DNA of 64,000 bases from Lachnospiraceae bacterium oral taxon 500. GTDB lineage: Bacteria; Bacillota; Clostridia; Lachnospirales; Vallitaleaceae. Below, piece by piece: positions 8,859 through 16,686 of the stretch. A program made the position numbers and the translations under genes. The DNA lies in NCBI GenBank assembly GCA_002999035.1, contig CP027241.1, positions 2,804,195-2,868,194 of the forward strand, given 5' to 3'. The first letter of the stretch is position 1, and each line of letters opens with the position of its first letter. The notes below the pieces were generated by a model. That model did not search any database. It had not been told where the DNA came from and was given only the letters and a program-made list of their open reading frames with translations.

Positions 8859-10256
8859 TTAAAACCGAAAATATAAAAACGGATTATAAGTCTGACCGAT
8901 CAGTAAAATAACCGAAACCGTAAACACCACCAGCACAAATACGCTGCCTGCCAAATCCCTGGCCCGCTCGGTTTGAAAAATCCGCTCCGCCAACCGCTTC
9001 GGATAGGGCGTCGCTCCAATCAGATAAACCGGTAAAATCCATATATTCGATAAAAACCATGTCTTTCCGGTTAAATCCAGCCATCTCCCGCCAAAACCAA
9101 TCAGCGACCGGCTGACTGTCAGCAAAAACTCCAAATCGGTACAGTAAAAAATCACCCAACCGTAAACAAACAGCAGAACCGTCAGCATATGTCCCAGCCA
9201 TTTGCTGCGTTCCAAGTATTTCCCCCACAACGTCTTTTCCAGAATCAATAAGACTCCGTAATACAGTCCCCACAGGATAAAGTTCCAGCTGGCTCCGTGC
9301 CATAGTCCGGTCAGCAGCCAAACCACAAAAATATTCCGGTAAAGCGCCCGGCGGTTACCGCCCAACGGAATATACACATAGTCCCGAAAAAAGCTACTGA
9401 GCGAAATATGCCAGCGCCGCCAAAAATCGGTTACAGAACGGGCAATATAGGGATAATTAAAGTTTTCCTTATAGTCAAAGCCAAAAATCTTGCCCAGACC
9501 AATCGCCATATCCGAATATCCGGCAAAATCATAATAAATTTGAAAGGTATAAAAAGCTGCGCCCAGCCAAGCGTTCAGTACCGGAATCTCGATTCCGGAA
9601 GTCATGGCCGGAGTCAGCAAAGCGGCTGCCGCTTTGCCGGCGTTATTGGCCAAAATAACTTTTTTGCCTAAACCCACGCAAAAGCGAAGCGCCCCCTGAT
9701 AAAAACCTGCCTCACTTTCCTGACGGTTTTCAATCTGAGCGGCGATATCGGCATAGCGGACAATCGGCCCGGCCACCAGCTGCGGGAACATGGACACATA
9801 CATTAAATAGTAAAAAAAGTTTTTCTGCACCTTGGTTTGGCCGCGGTACACATCCAAAGTATATGACAGCGACTGGAACGTATAAAAGGAAATCCCAATC
9901 GGCATCGGCCGGTTCCAGGCCGGCAGCAGAATGCCGGTCCAACTAAAAACTTCCCGCGACAGAAAGCCGGAGTATTTAAAGATCATCAGGATTCCCAAAT
10001 CCAAAACAATTGAAAGAATCAGCGGCAGCCGCCGGTACTTGGATCCTTCCAATCGACTGATCCACCGGCCGCTCACAAAATCGACCGCCGAGGTAAAAAT
10101 CATTGCCAGCACCCACAGCGGCTCGCCCCAGGCATAAAAGAGCAAAGACGCTGCCAGCAGCACATAATTCCGCCACCGGCGAAACGGCAAGCCAAAGTAT
10201 AAAATCAATACCGCCGGCAAAAATAAACCTAAAAATACAATTCCTGAAAAAACCAT
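8859..10256 (-). CDS. MBOAT family O-acyltransferase (AlgI/PatA-like)
   Basis: 465 residues with about ten hydrophobic segments. The MBOAT core is clear: FNYPYIARSVTDFWRRWHIS, then LTGLWHGASWNFILWGLYYG near residue 315, containing the conserved His of the active site. It is predicted to move acyl groups through the membrane to an outer acceptor. It precedes the DHHW gene by ten bases. The DHHW partner argues for polysaccharide O-acetylation rather than teichoic acid D-alanylation: no dltA or dltC is nearby. Confidence 0.93.
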   Translation of the reverse strand: MVFSGIVFLGLFLPAVLILYFGLPFRRWRNYVLLAASLLFYAWGEPLWVLAMIFTSAVDFVSGRWISRLEGSKYRRLPLILSIVLDLGILMIFKYSGFLSREVFSWTGILLPAWNRPMPIGISFYTFQSLSYTLDVYRGQTKVQKNFFYYLMYVSMFPQLVAGPIVRYADIAAQIENRQESEAGFYQGALRFCVGLGKKVILANNAGKAAAALLTPAMTSGIEIPVLNAWLGAAFYTFQIYYDFAGYSDMAIGLGKIFGFDYKENFNYPYIARSVTDFWRRWHISLSSFFRDYVYIPLGGNRRALYRNIFVVWLLTGLWHGASWNFILWGLYYGVLLILEKTLWGKYLERSKWLGHMLTVLLFVYGWVIFYCTDLEFLLTVSRSLIGFGGRWLDLTGKTWFLSNIWILPVYLIGATPYPKRLAERIFQTERARDLAGSVFVLVVFTVSVILLIGQTYNPFLYFRF

Positions 10257-10398
10257 TTCTTACTCCTTCAACTTCCCTGCCGAAAGCCGCGTATTTCCTG
10301 ACAAATACACAACCTCTCCTGCCAAGCAGAAGCCAACAAAAAGACAAGCCCTTTTTGCGACCCTAAATAAGGCGCTCTGCAAATAGCTAAGTCAATAT

Positions 10399-10476
10399 CT
10401 CAACTTTCCCATGTCCGATAAAACCCTCTTTTTTAGGTAGGCCGTCCACTCGGGCAGGAATAATAGGAAAATTGCG
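10399..10476. repeat. Dispersed TIR/hairpin repeat, left-end copy
   Basis: It starts with CTCAACTTTCCCATGT and continues with the TTTTTTAGG stretch and a partial CACTCGGGCAGG module shared with the copies at 16422, 26409, 56351 and 62057. No right-hand inverted end is seen, so this copy looks truncated. It lies between the MBOAT promoter region and the end of the HAD gene. Confidence 0.75.
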
Positions 10477-10488
10477 TTACCCCTTATT

Positions 10489-11196
10489 TTACAACTCGTT
10501 CACAAACTCCAGCAGTTTATCAAAATCCCCCTGCGGATACTCCGAAATATCTTTATTTTCCTTATTAATCAGGCAGTCCGTCAATAAAAAGAAAGACATT
10601 CCCACTTTCAGCGCTGCTGCATCCTCACTGGCATCATTGCCGACCATCAAACACTCTTCCGGCTGAACCTTTAGCTTTTCCAAAAGCGCCCGGTAATAAT
10701 CCGGATTCGGCTTGCAGTAAGAGGAGTTTTCATATGTCGTGTACCATTCAAAGTCCTCCGGCGCGAGTCCCGCCCAGCCGATCCGGCTTTCGGTCGCCAC
10801 CGCCGGAAAAATCGGATTGGTGGCCAGTGCCAGCCGAAAGCCCCTCTGCTTTAAGGCTGCCACCATTTGCGCTGCTTTTGGATTGTAGCCGCAAAAATCC
10901 TTAACCTGTTGGAAATCCTTTTGATAAAACTCTTCAAACAACGATTTATCCGCCAAAACCTGCTCACCGTTTAACTCCGTAAACTTCTTCCAGAAAGCTT
11001 CCTCATTCGTTTGCTGACCGGTATTTCTAACCATGGCCGCCGTTCCCACCCAAATACTGTCAATCAGCTTTTTCGGCTCATAGCCATGCGGCAGCAGTTT
11101 TTTGGTCAACATCTTAAAATAAGCCTCAGTAAACCTGTCCTGATCCATTGGCAAGAGGGTTCCGTCCAAATCAAATAAAATCGTAGTAATCTTCAA
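10489..11196 (-). CDS. HAD superfamily hydrolase
   Basis: 235 residues. HAD motif I is FDLDGTLLPMD (residues 8-18), motif II LALATNP near 115 and motif IV VGNDASEDAAAL near 190. A helical cap sits between motifs I and II (subfamily IA type). The start is TTG, with AAAGGAG placed eight bases upstream; no ATG is better placed. The substrate is unknown; such proteins are usually small-metabolite phosphatases. It is flanked by repeat elements on both sides and reads as a single gene. Confidence 0.88.
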   Translation of the reverse strand: MKITTILFDLDGTLLPMDQDRFTEAYFKMLTKKLLPHGYEPKKLIDSIWVGTAAMVRNTGQQTNEEAFWKKFTELNGEQVLADKSLFEEFYQKDFQQVKDFCGYNPKAAQMVAALKQRGFRLALATNPIFPAVATESRIGWAGLAPEDFEWYTTYENSSYCKPNPDYYRALLEKLKVQPEECLMVGNDASEDAAALKVGMSFFLLTDCLINKENKDISEYPQGDFDKLLEFVNEL

Positions 11197-11240
11197 GTTC
11201 TCACTCCTTTTCCTATATCAATCCTCAAAACTCCGTTTTT

Positions 11241-11311
11241 CCCTGTCGAAACGCTTCGCGTTTCTGTGCGGGCGCACAGCCTGCCCTGTCGAAACACTTC
11301 GCCTTTCTGCG
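11241..11311. repeat. Two tandem hairpin modules of the dispersed repeat family
   Basis: The first module (11241-11278) is identical over 38 bases to 11881-11918 and differs at one base from the reverse complement of 26622-26659. A second, diverged module follows at 11284-11311. Each module contains the self-complementary GAAACG/CGTTTC-type stem. The outer inverted ends are missing. Confidence 0.85.
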
Positions 11312-11340
11312 TATTCCCAGAAAAATTATTCCACCCGCTT

Positions 11341-11823
11341 TTACGCCTGCCGCAAAAGTGCTTCAATCGCCTGCTCAATATCTTCCGGCTTATCAGCCGG
11401 CGCGTATCTGGCTACCACCGCGCCGCTTTGATCAATTAAAAACTTGGTAAAGTTCCACTTGATGGCGCCGCCTAAAAGTCCGCTCTTTTCTTTTTTCAGA
11501 TACTCATACAGCGGCTCGGTATTTTTGCCGTTAACGCAAATCTTGGCAAACTGCGGAAAACTAACCTGATAATTAAGCTGGCAAAAACTCTTGATTTCTG
11601 CCTCGCCCTCCGGCGCCTGCCCACCGAATTGATTGCAGGGAAAGTCCAAAATCTCAAATCCGGCCGACCGGTACTTTTCATACAATGCCTGTAAGCCTTG
11701 ATACTGCGGCGTAAAGCCGCAGCGGGTAGCGGTATTGACAATCAGCAGCACCTTGCCCCGATATGCCGATAAACTCACTTCCTGTCCACTCATGTCCTTA
11801 ACTGTAAAATCATAAATATTCAT
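11341..11823 (-). CDS. Glutathione peroxidase family (Cys type)
   Basis: 160 residues from the start MNIYDF. The peroxidatic residue is Cys (TATRCGFTPQY, codon TGC), so this is not a selenoprotein. The other tetrad parts, FPCNQFGGQ and WNFTKFL, are intact. By family it reduces hydroperoxides, in bacteria usually with thioredoxin as donor. A longer in-frame start (11856) exists, but AAAGGAG stands nearer to the chosen ATG, with a rather long spacer of 13. A promoter lies at 12037-12065. The gene is bracketed by direct repeats (11241 and 11881). Confidence 0.92.
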   Translation of the reverse strand: MNIYDFTVKDMSGQEVSLSAYRGKVLLIVNTATRCGFTPQYQGLQALYEKYRSAGFEILDFPCNQFGGQAPEGEAEIKSFCQLNYQVSFPQFAKICVNGKNTEPLYEYLKKEKSGLLGGAIKWNFTKFLIDQSGAVVARYAPADKPEDIEQAIEALLRQA

Positions 11824-11880
11824 TACTTTTTTGAAACTCCTTTTGCTCTTTTCCATCCTTTACGCTTGCCGCACGTTCTG

Positions 11881-11927
11881 CCCTGTCGAAACGCTTCGCG
11901 TTTCTGTGCGGGCGCACATCCTGCCCT
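11881..11927. repeat. Single hairpin module, direct copy of 11241-11287
   Basis: 47 positions with only one difference from 11241-11287, in the same orientation. It sits in the leader of the glutathione peroxidase gene. Confidence 0.85.
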
Positions 11928-12036
11928 AACTTTGTTATGCTTAAAATGCGAGTATATCTCTTTCCATTTTCTGACATTTTTACTGATTTTTGCCTGCCGC
12001 TAAGTAACCGGTGACAACCGCAAAAAAGTTGAATTC

Positions 12037-12065
12037 AGTATAATCGTTTTGCCGCAAAAAAGCAA
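12037..12065 (-). promoter_or_regulatory. Promoter for glutathione peroxidase
   Basis: Minus-strand TTGCTT (12060-12065) and TATACT (12037-12042) with a 17-bp spacer. The transcript leader would be about 200 nt and would include the repeat module at 11881. The rest of 11928-12183 shows no gene. Confidence 0.5.
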
Positions 12066-12183
12066 GAAAAATCCATTTTCCGGCTTAGCGGCTGCCGGCA
12101 GCAAGCTTTTAACGCTTTAATTGCGCTCAAAACCGTTACTGTTCAGGCAAACTCCTCGTAATTCGTCGAATGATAAATAAAAA

Positions 12184-12246
12184 AGGAGAAAAGTTTTTCC
12201 CAAACAGCCGCTAAACCTTGACTGCCGGTATTTTTCCTTTTCTCCT
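12184..12246 (-). terminator. Possible terminator of the beta-glucuronidase gene
   Basis: Ten-base arms (12184-12193 and 12237-12246) pair perfectly, and on the minus strand are followed by a run of six T with only the last stem base between. The loop is long (43 nt), so efficiency is uncertain. It lies about 30 bp beyond the stop. Confidence 0.45.
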
Positions 12247-12276
12247 ATCCATTATTTCCCCAAAAAACCTAATTTT

Positions 12277-14094
12277 TTACTTCTTATACCCGAAGTCCGG
12301 AATATTCGTCCAGCGCTCTCTTAAATAATGCGCGGCCAATTTGGGTTTGCGGTCTCTGGTAAAGACGCCCTTTTTATTGCCCTGTACCCGGAGCAGTCCC
12401 TGACTGGTAGCAAAATCGGCAAAGTTCCAAACCTGCTCGCCGACAAAGTTTTCCAGCTCATCCACCACCCGGTGATTGATCTTGTAATATTCCACCTGAT
12501 ATTCCTCGGTAAACATCACCTCGGTCGTATCATGCAGTCCCATGACCGTATCGGCACCGTATTCCGTATACATAAAGGGCTTGCCCTGCTTATTCCAAAA
12601 GCTCAGTTCCTCGCGGCAAAGCTGCTCCGCAGCCGCCAAATCGCCCCCGGCCGCATACCAGCCGTAATACCGATTCAGACAAAAAACGTCACTTAAGCGC
12701 AAGGTGCAGTCTTCCTGATAATTGGCCATCTGCACGCTGACGATGGTACACGGCCGTTTTTGCGGGTCTTTTTCGCGAGCTAGGTCATACAATGGCTTAA
12801 AATACTCATACGCTCCTTTGCCGCCCGAATCGGCTTCATTGGCAATGCTCCACATCACGACACAGGCATAGTTCTTGTCCCGGGCAATCATATCCCGAAC
12901 CACCTCCTTGTGATGCTCCTGTGTCCGGATTCCGCCTTCTGCAATCGGGTCAAAAGTCAATACCTTCTTTCCGTCCTTAAACGCCGCGCCGCCGCCAAAG
13001 CCCAGATGCACACCAACCGCCGGTGTTTCATCAATCACTACAATGCCTTCCTCATCACACAGCCGCATCATTTCCTCACTGTACGGATAATGACTGGTCC
13101 GGAAACTATTGGCCCCCTGCCATTTAATCAGGCTGATATCTTTGCTGTTCATCGGCAGGTTCAGGCCCCGGCCGGCCGGGAAAGTGTCTTCATGTTTGCC
13201 ATAGCCCTTAAAGTAAAAGGGCTGTCCGTTAATCAAGAACTTTCCGCCCCGGACTTCCACCGTCCGAACCCCATACGGCAAAACATACTGATCCGCGCCG
13301 TAAGAAACCGTTACTTCATAAAGATACGGCTTTAACGGCTGCCACAACTGGGGCTCCTGAATCGTTAAGGTTCCCTGTAATCCTTTTGCCTGCGCCACCA
13401 GTTCACCCTGCCGGGTGCGGACTTCGACCGCTGCTTCAGCTGCGCCTTCGACCTCAACCGCATAATCAATCAGCGCCTGTCCGTCCGCCAGCCGGCTGAC
13501 TAAAGCAACATCTTTAATATATGCATCTTTCGGCGTGGTATAGAGCTTAACCGGACGGGTAATACCGCAATAATTAAAGAAGTCAAAGTTAGGATTATTC
13601 CTCTTCTTTGACGGCGTATAGGGGAAAAAGCCGGTCGATAAGATATTGCCCGTTCCCTCACTGCCTACCGGTAAAGTGGAATGGTCAATCCGATTGTCCA
13701 CCGCCACCGTCAAAAGATTGCCGCCGGCTTTTAACAGTGACCCGACCTCCACTTCAAAGGGCAGAAAGCCGCCCTTATGCTCGCAAATCAGCTCGCCGTT
13801 TAAATAAACCTTAGCAATATGCGTCACCGCATCCAGCCGCAGCATCACTCTTTGCTCCAGCAAATACGCGGGCACATGCAGCGGTCTTTGATAAAAGACC
13901 CAACCATAATGATCCCGAAAATCCACACCTTCCTTAATATCATTATAAGAAGCCGGAACCGGCATAGTGAGAGCATCCGTTAAAGGCTTTTCCTGCCATT
14001 TTTCGGCAAAGCCATTGCCATTATCCAGCTTAAAGCTCCATAAACCGCTTAAATCAATCAATCCTCGTCCTTCTGTTAATACCGGATATAACAT
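12277..14094 (-). CDS. uidA: Beta-glucuronidase (GH2)
   Basis: 605 residues, close to the E. coli enzyme. It hydrolyses beta-D-glucuronides to D-glucuronate and aglycone. GH2 sandwich, immunoglobulin-like and TIM-barrel parts are present. VVMWSIANEAD near residue 410 holds the acid/base Glu, and YTEYGAD near 505 the nucleophile. GNKKG is the Asn-Lys carboxylate-recognition motif that separates glucuronidases from galactosidases. FVGEQVWNFADFATSQG is near identical to known GusA. An insertion of about 27 residues after ETPAVGVHL matches the position of the loop 1 region in gut GUS enzymes. No signal peptide, so it is cytoplasmic. AGGAGG precedes ATG. It is in one operon with the GPH symporter and a TM2 gene. 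Confidence 0.96.
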   Translation of the reverse strand: MLYPVLTEGRGLIDLSGLWSFKLDNGNGFAEKWQEKPLTDALTMPVPASYNDIKEGVDFRDHYGWVFYQRPLHVPAYLLEQRVMLRLDAVTHIAKVYLNGELICEHKGGFLPFEVEVGSLLKAGGNLLTVAVDNRIDHSTLPVGSEGTGNILSTGFFPYTPSKKRNNPNFDFFNYCGITRPVKLYTTPKDAYIKDVALVSRLADGQALIDYAVEVEGAAEAAVEVRTRQGELVAQAKGLQGTLTIQEPQLWQPLKPYLYEVTVSYGADQYVLPYGVRTVEVRGGKFLINGQPFYFKGYGKHEDTFPAGRGLNLPMNSKDISLIKWQGANSFRTSHYPYSEEMMRLCDEEGIVVIDETPAVGVHLGFGGGAAFKDGKKVLTFDPIAEGGIRTQEHHKEVVRDMIARDKNYACVVMWSIANEADSGGKGAYEYFKPLYDLAREKDPQKRPCTIVSVQMANYQEDCTLRLSDVFCLNRYYGWYAAGGDLAAAEQLCREELSFWNKQGKPFMYTEYGADTVMGLHDTTEVMFTEEYQVEYYKINHRVVDELENFVGEQVWNFADFATSQGLLRVQGNKKGVFTRDRKPKLAAHYLRERWTNIPDFGYKK

Positions 14095-14239
14095 TGCTAC
14101 CTCCTTTTTTATCTCATAACTATTTGCTGCTGATGGTCCGAAATTGCTCCGCTAACACCTCGGCAATCCAGCCGGCAGCATTTATAATCTGTTTCTTTCT
14201 CCCCAAAATACCTGCTCATTCCTATCCTGAACACTCCTG

Positions 14240-14602
14240 TCACTGCATTTCTATATTTCCCCGGGCGTCGGCTGCTTTAGGCAGCGCAATCATCAAATCA
14301 ATCAAAGTCATCGCCAAGGGGATTCCCGTCCAGCAAAAGAGCAAATACAAAGCGCCGGTGATGTAATGCCTGGCATAAAACCGATGTGCTCCGCAAAGCC
14401 AACCGCAAGTTAAGGCCAAACGAATATATTTGCGGCGGTTGACTATTGCTTTCTTTTTTTCCTTATAATCTGCAATCGCATCACCCACCCGCGTAAAAAG
14501 ACTGGGTTTAAGAGTCCCCTGCTGCTTTTTCAGTGCAACCAATTCTTCTTCCAGCTCCAGCCACTGTCTGGCATCAATTTCCGTCTGCTTTTCGTTTTTC
14601 AT
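14240..14602 (-). CDS. TM2 domain protein
   Basis: 120 residues. The N-terminal half is charged and helical (LEEELVALKKQQG). The C-terminal half has two hydrophobic helices around a short loop (CGWLCGAHRFYARHY, then LLFCWTGIPLAMTLID), the TM2 pattern. Function unknown; TM2 proteins are small membrane proteins of mixed context. It lies between the symporter and the beta-glucuronidase gene (gaps 74 and 145 bp), so it is probably carried along in that operon. Confidence 0.8.
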   Translation of the reverse strand: MKNEKQTEIDARQWLELEEELVALKKQQGTLKPSLFTRVGDAIADYKEKKKAIVNRRKYIRLALTCGWLCGAHRFYARHYITGALYLLFCWTGIPLAMTLIDLMIALPKAADARGNIEMQ

Positions 14603-14676
14603 CGTCTGCCCTTTCGTTTTCTTTTTCGGCCTGCGGCTATCCGCAGTTTTCCCTCATTTACGGCTGTCGCCGCTTC

Positions 14677-16149
14677 TTATGCCTCCTGCATGGCTTTTTG
14701 CTTAATAGCCGCAATCTCGCTTTGAATTTCTTCCATTTTTTCCTTGGTCAAAGGATAATATTTCATCGCCACCACATTACACAGCAGACCGATAATTAAC
14801 AAACCAAACATACTAAATACACCGACAAACTTGAGTCCATCCGTCAGCGGAGTATCAACGGTCGGAAGCTGCTCACTGAAGCCGACCATCGCACACAAAA
14901 GCCCAATAATCGTGGTGCCCAGCGAGGACACAATCTTATCCACCGAACTGAATAAAGTTCCCATTAAGCCCGGCACATAGCGGCCGCTCCGGTATACCTC
15001 ATAATCGGCACAGTCGGCAGTCATCGGAATAACGATATTGCCCGATACTCCGGTAAAACCTTTTAAGCCCAAGTTTAAAACCATAAAAGCAATCGTAAAG
15101 AAAGTCCAGCCGGTAAAGTTTTCAGCACCCGGGAGCGATAACGTCGTCGGATTACCGGTATAAAATAAAACAATCAGCAGCACGCAGCAGGTCAAAGCGC
15201 CGTAAGTACCAAACAACATCGCTTTTCTCTGCCCGAGCCGGGTCGCAATGAATCCCACCCCAAAGAATAAAAAGAGCATAGTCGGAATGGTGGTATAGGC
15301 GGCAACCATACCGCTTAACTTATAATTTCCGCAAATAATGGCGTAAATAATAACACCGACCGTGGCGTTCGCCTGCGTAGTCAGCGCCAGTTTGTCGGTA
15401 CTGGCCGACACCACCAGCATTTGAATTGCCCGGTTATGCTTTAAAACGTCCCAATAATCTTTGAAACCAACTTTAACCACTTTGCCGGTGCCGAAGTATT
15501 CACTCCGGTCTTTGGCTGCGATGGAAAAAATGGCGATAACCGTAAACACCGCGGAAATCGGAGCGGTGATCAACCAAAAAGTCATGAAAAACTGATCGTT
15601 AAATCCGCCGAACTTAGGCACCAAGACGCCGGAAATCAAAATCGGCAGCAAGGAAAATAAAATCGTATTATAAATTCCGTCAAAAATCGAAAACAGCGGC
15701 CGCTGCTTCGGATCATTGGTCATACAGGATTGAGCGGATTTAGTGACTACACATTGAAAAGTATAGCCAATGATATACACCATATAGACAATCACAAAAA
15801 AGATAAATCTTCCGCCCTCCGGCAGCCGATGGGTAACCGTAACCATAATCAGGCTGGTTGTTGCCAGAATCACATTACCAATCACGATAAACGGCCGGTT
15901 TTTACCAAATCTGCCATTGGTTTTATCCACCAAATAACCGATAAAGGGATCCGTCACGCCGTCCCATATCCGCATGGTGGTAATCAAGGTCGAAGCCAGT
16001 ACCACTCCTACTCCGACATAGCCGGTTAAATAGTAAGCAATAAAGTTCATAAAAAATAAATACAGGTTGGTGGCGGTATTATTTAAGGCAAATCCGCCAA
16101 TCTGCCATAGCTTCGCCCGGTGAATTCCGGCAGCTGCTGGTGTGCTCAT
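14677..16149 (-). CDS. GPH-type glycoside/hexuronide:cation symporter (MFS)
   Basis: 490 residues with about twelve hydrophobic segments. GVTDPFIGYLVDKTNGRFGK near residue 65 is the GPH-family loop between helices 2 and 3. Members take up glycosides, pentosides or hexuronides with Na+ or H+. Beta-glucuronidase is downstream in the same operon, so a glucuronide is the likely substrate (UidB-like), but the specificity is inferred from context. AGGAGG precedes the start. The divergent AraC gene at 16687 is the likely regulator. Confidence 0.9.
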   Translation of the reverse strand: MSTPAAAGIHRAKLWQIGGFALNNTATNLYLFFMNFIAYYLTGYVGVGVVLASTLITTMRIWDGVTDPFIGYLVDKTNGRFGKNRPFIVIGNVILATTSLIMVTVTHRLPEGGRFIFFVIVYMVYIIGYTFQCVVTKSAQSCMTNDPKQRPLFSIFDGIYNTILFSLLPILISGVLVPKFGGFNDQFFMTFWLITAPISAVFTVIAIFSIAAKDRSEYFGTGKVVKVGFKDYWDVLKHNRAIQMLVVSASTDKLALTTQANATVGVIIYAIICGNYKLSGMVAAYTTIPTMLFLFFGVGFIATRLGQRKAMLFGTYGALTCCVLLIVLFYTGNPTTLSLPGAENFTGWTFFTIAFMVLNLGLKGFTGVSGNIVIPMTADCADYEVYRSGRYVPGLMGTLFSSVDKIVSSLGTTIIGLLCAMVGFSEQLPTVDTPLTDGLKFVGVFSMFGLLIIGLLCNVVAMKYYPLTKEKMEEIQSEIAAIKQKAMQEA

Positions 16150-16377
16150 CTTTTTTCCTCCTTTTTTGCTTCGGCTGGGCCGAAAGTAAGCAGTTCAACT
16201 TTCCCCCGTTAAAAATCCTGCTGCCTGCACGACCGCGCGGTCAGCCTGCCAAACAAGGAAAATTTGAATGAATAAATGACTCAACTTTTTTACTATACCT
16301 ATTTTTTACTATTTATTCCAGTACTATTTTTATTGATAATCGCACTTTTTTGTGATATGATAATTTTAGTATAAAAT

Positions 16378-16412
16378 TTATACTGATTTTTAATAAAATT
16401 ATACTGATTTTT
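16378..16412. promoter_or_regulatory. Candidate AraC-type operator: two direct repeats 21 bp apart
   Basis: TTATACTGATTTTT occurs identically at 16378-16391 and 16399-16412. The 21-bp period is two helical turns, the spacing used by AraC-family dimers on direct half-sites. The pair lies in the AT-rich divergent region between the symporter and the AraC regulator. Confidence 0.45.
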
Positions 16413-16421
16413 CATTTATAA

Positions 16422-16556
16422 CTCAACTTTTCCATGTTCTGCAAAACTAGAACAGCCTTTTTAGGCAAATTGCGATACCGTCAGCCGAGCATAGAGTCCA
16501 TGCAGAACGCCCGTCCCGGCAAAAGTGCGCAGCACTTCAATCAGGGGAAAGTTGAG
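16422..16556. repeat. Dispersed TIR/hairpin repeat, complete copy
   Basis: It begins CTCAACTTTTCC and ends GGGGAAAGTTGAG, forming terminal inverted repeats. Inside it has the GCAAAACTAGAACAG left module and a degenerate AGTGCGCAGCACTT hairpin. It lies in the intergenic region upstream of the AraC gene and ends about 130 bp before its start. Confidence 0.85.
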
Positions 16557-16686
16557 TGTATAAGCTTAGCTTTCCCCCACTTATGAAAAAGACAGATAAG
16601 AATATCCATACACCTATACGCAAAAAGAAAAGTTTGTAACCTGATTTTTATTGGCTACAAACTTATTATACGAGGAGATATGCAAA

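Noticed and set aside
8859-10256. DltB for teichoic acid D-alanylation
   Set aside because: The partner is a DHHW protein and no dltA, dltC or dltX is nearby; an AlgI/PatA-like assignment is simpler.
11341-11823. Selenocysteine glutathione peroxidase
   Set aside because: The peroxidatic codon is TGC for Cys, with no in-frame TGA.
16651-16686. Upstream TTG start for the AraC regulator
   Set aside because: No ribosome site precedes it, whereas GAGGAG is well spaced before the ATG at 16687.
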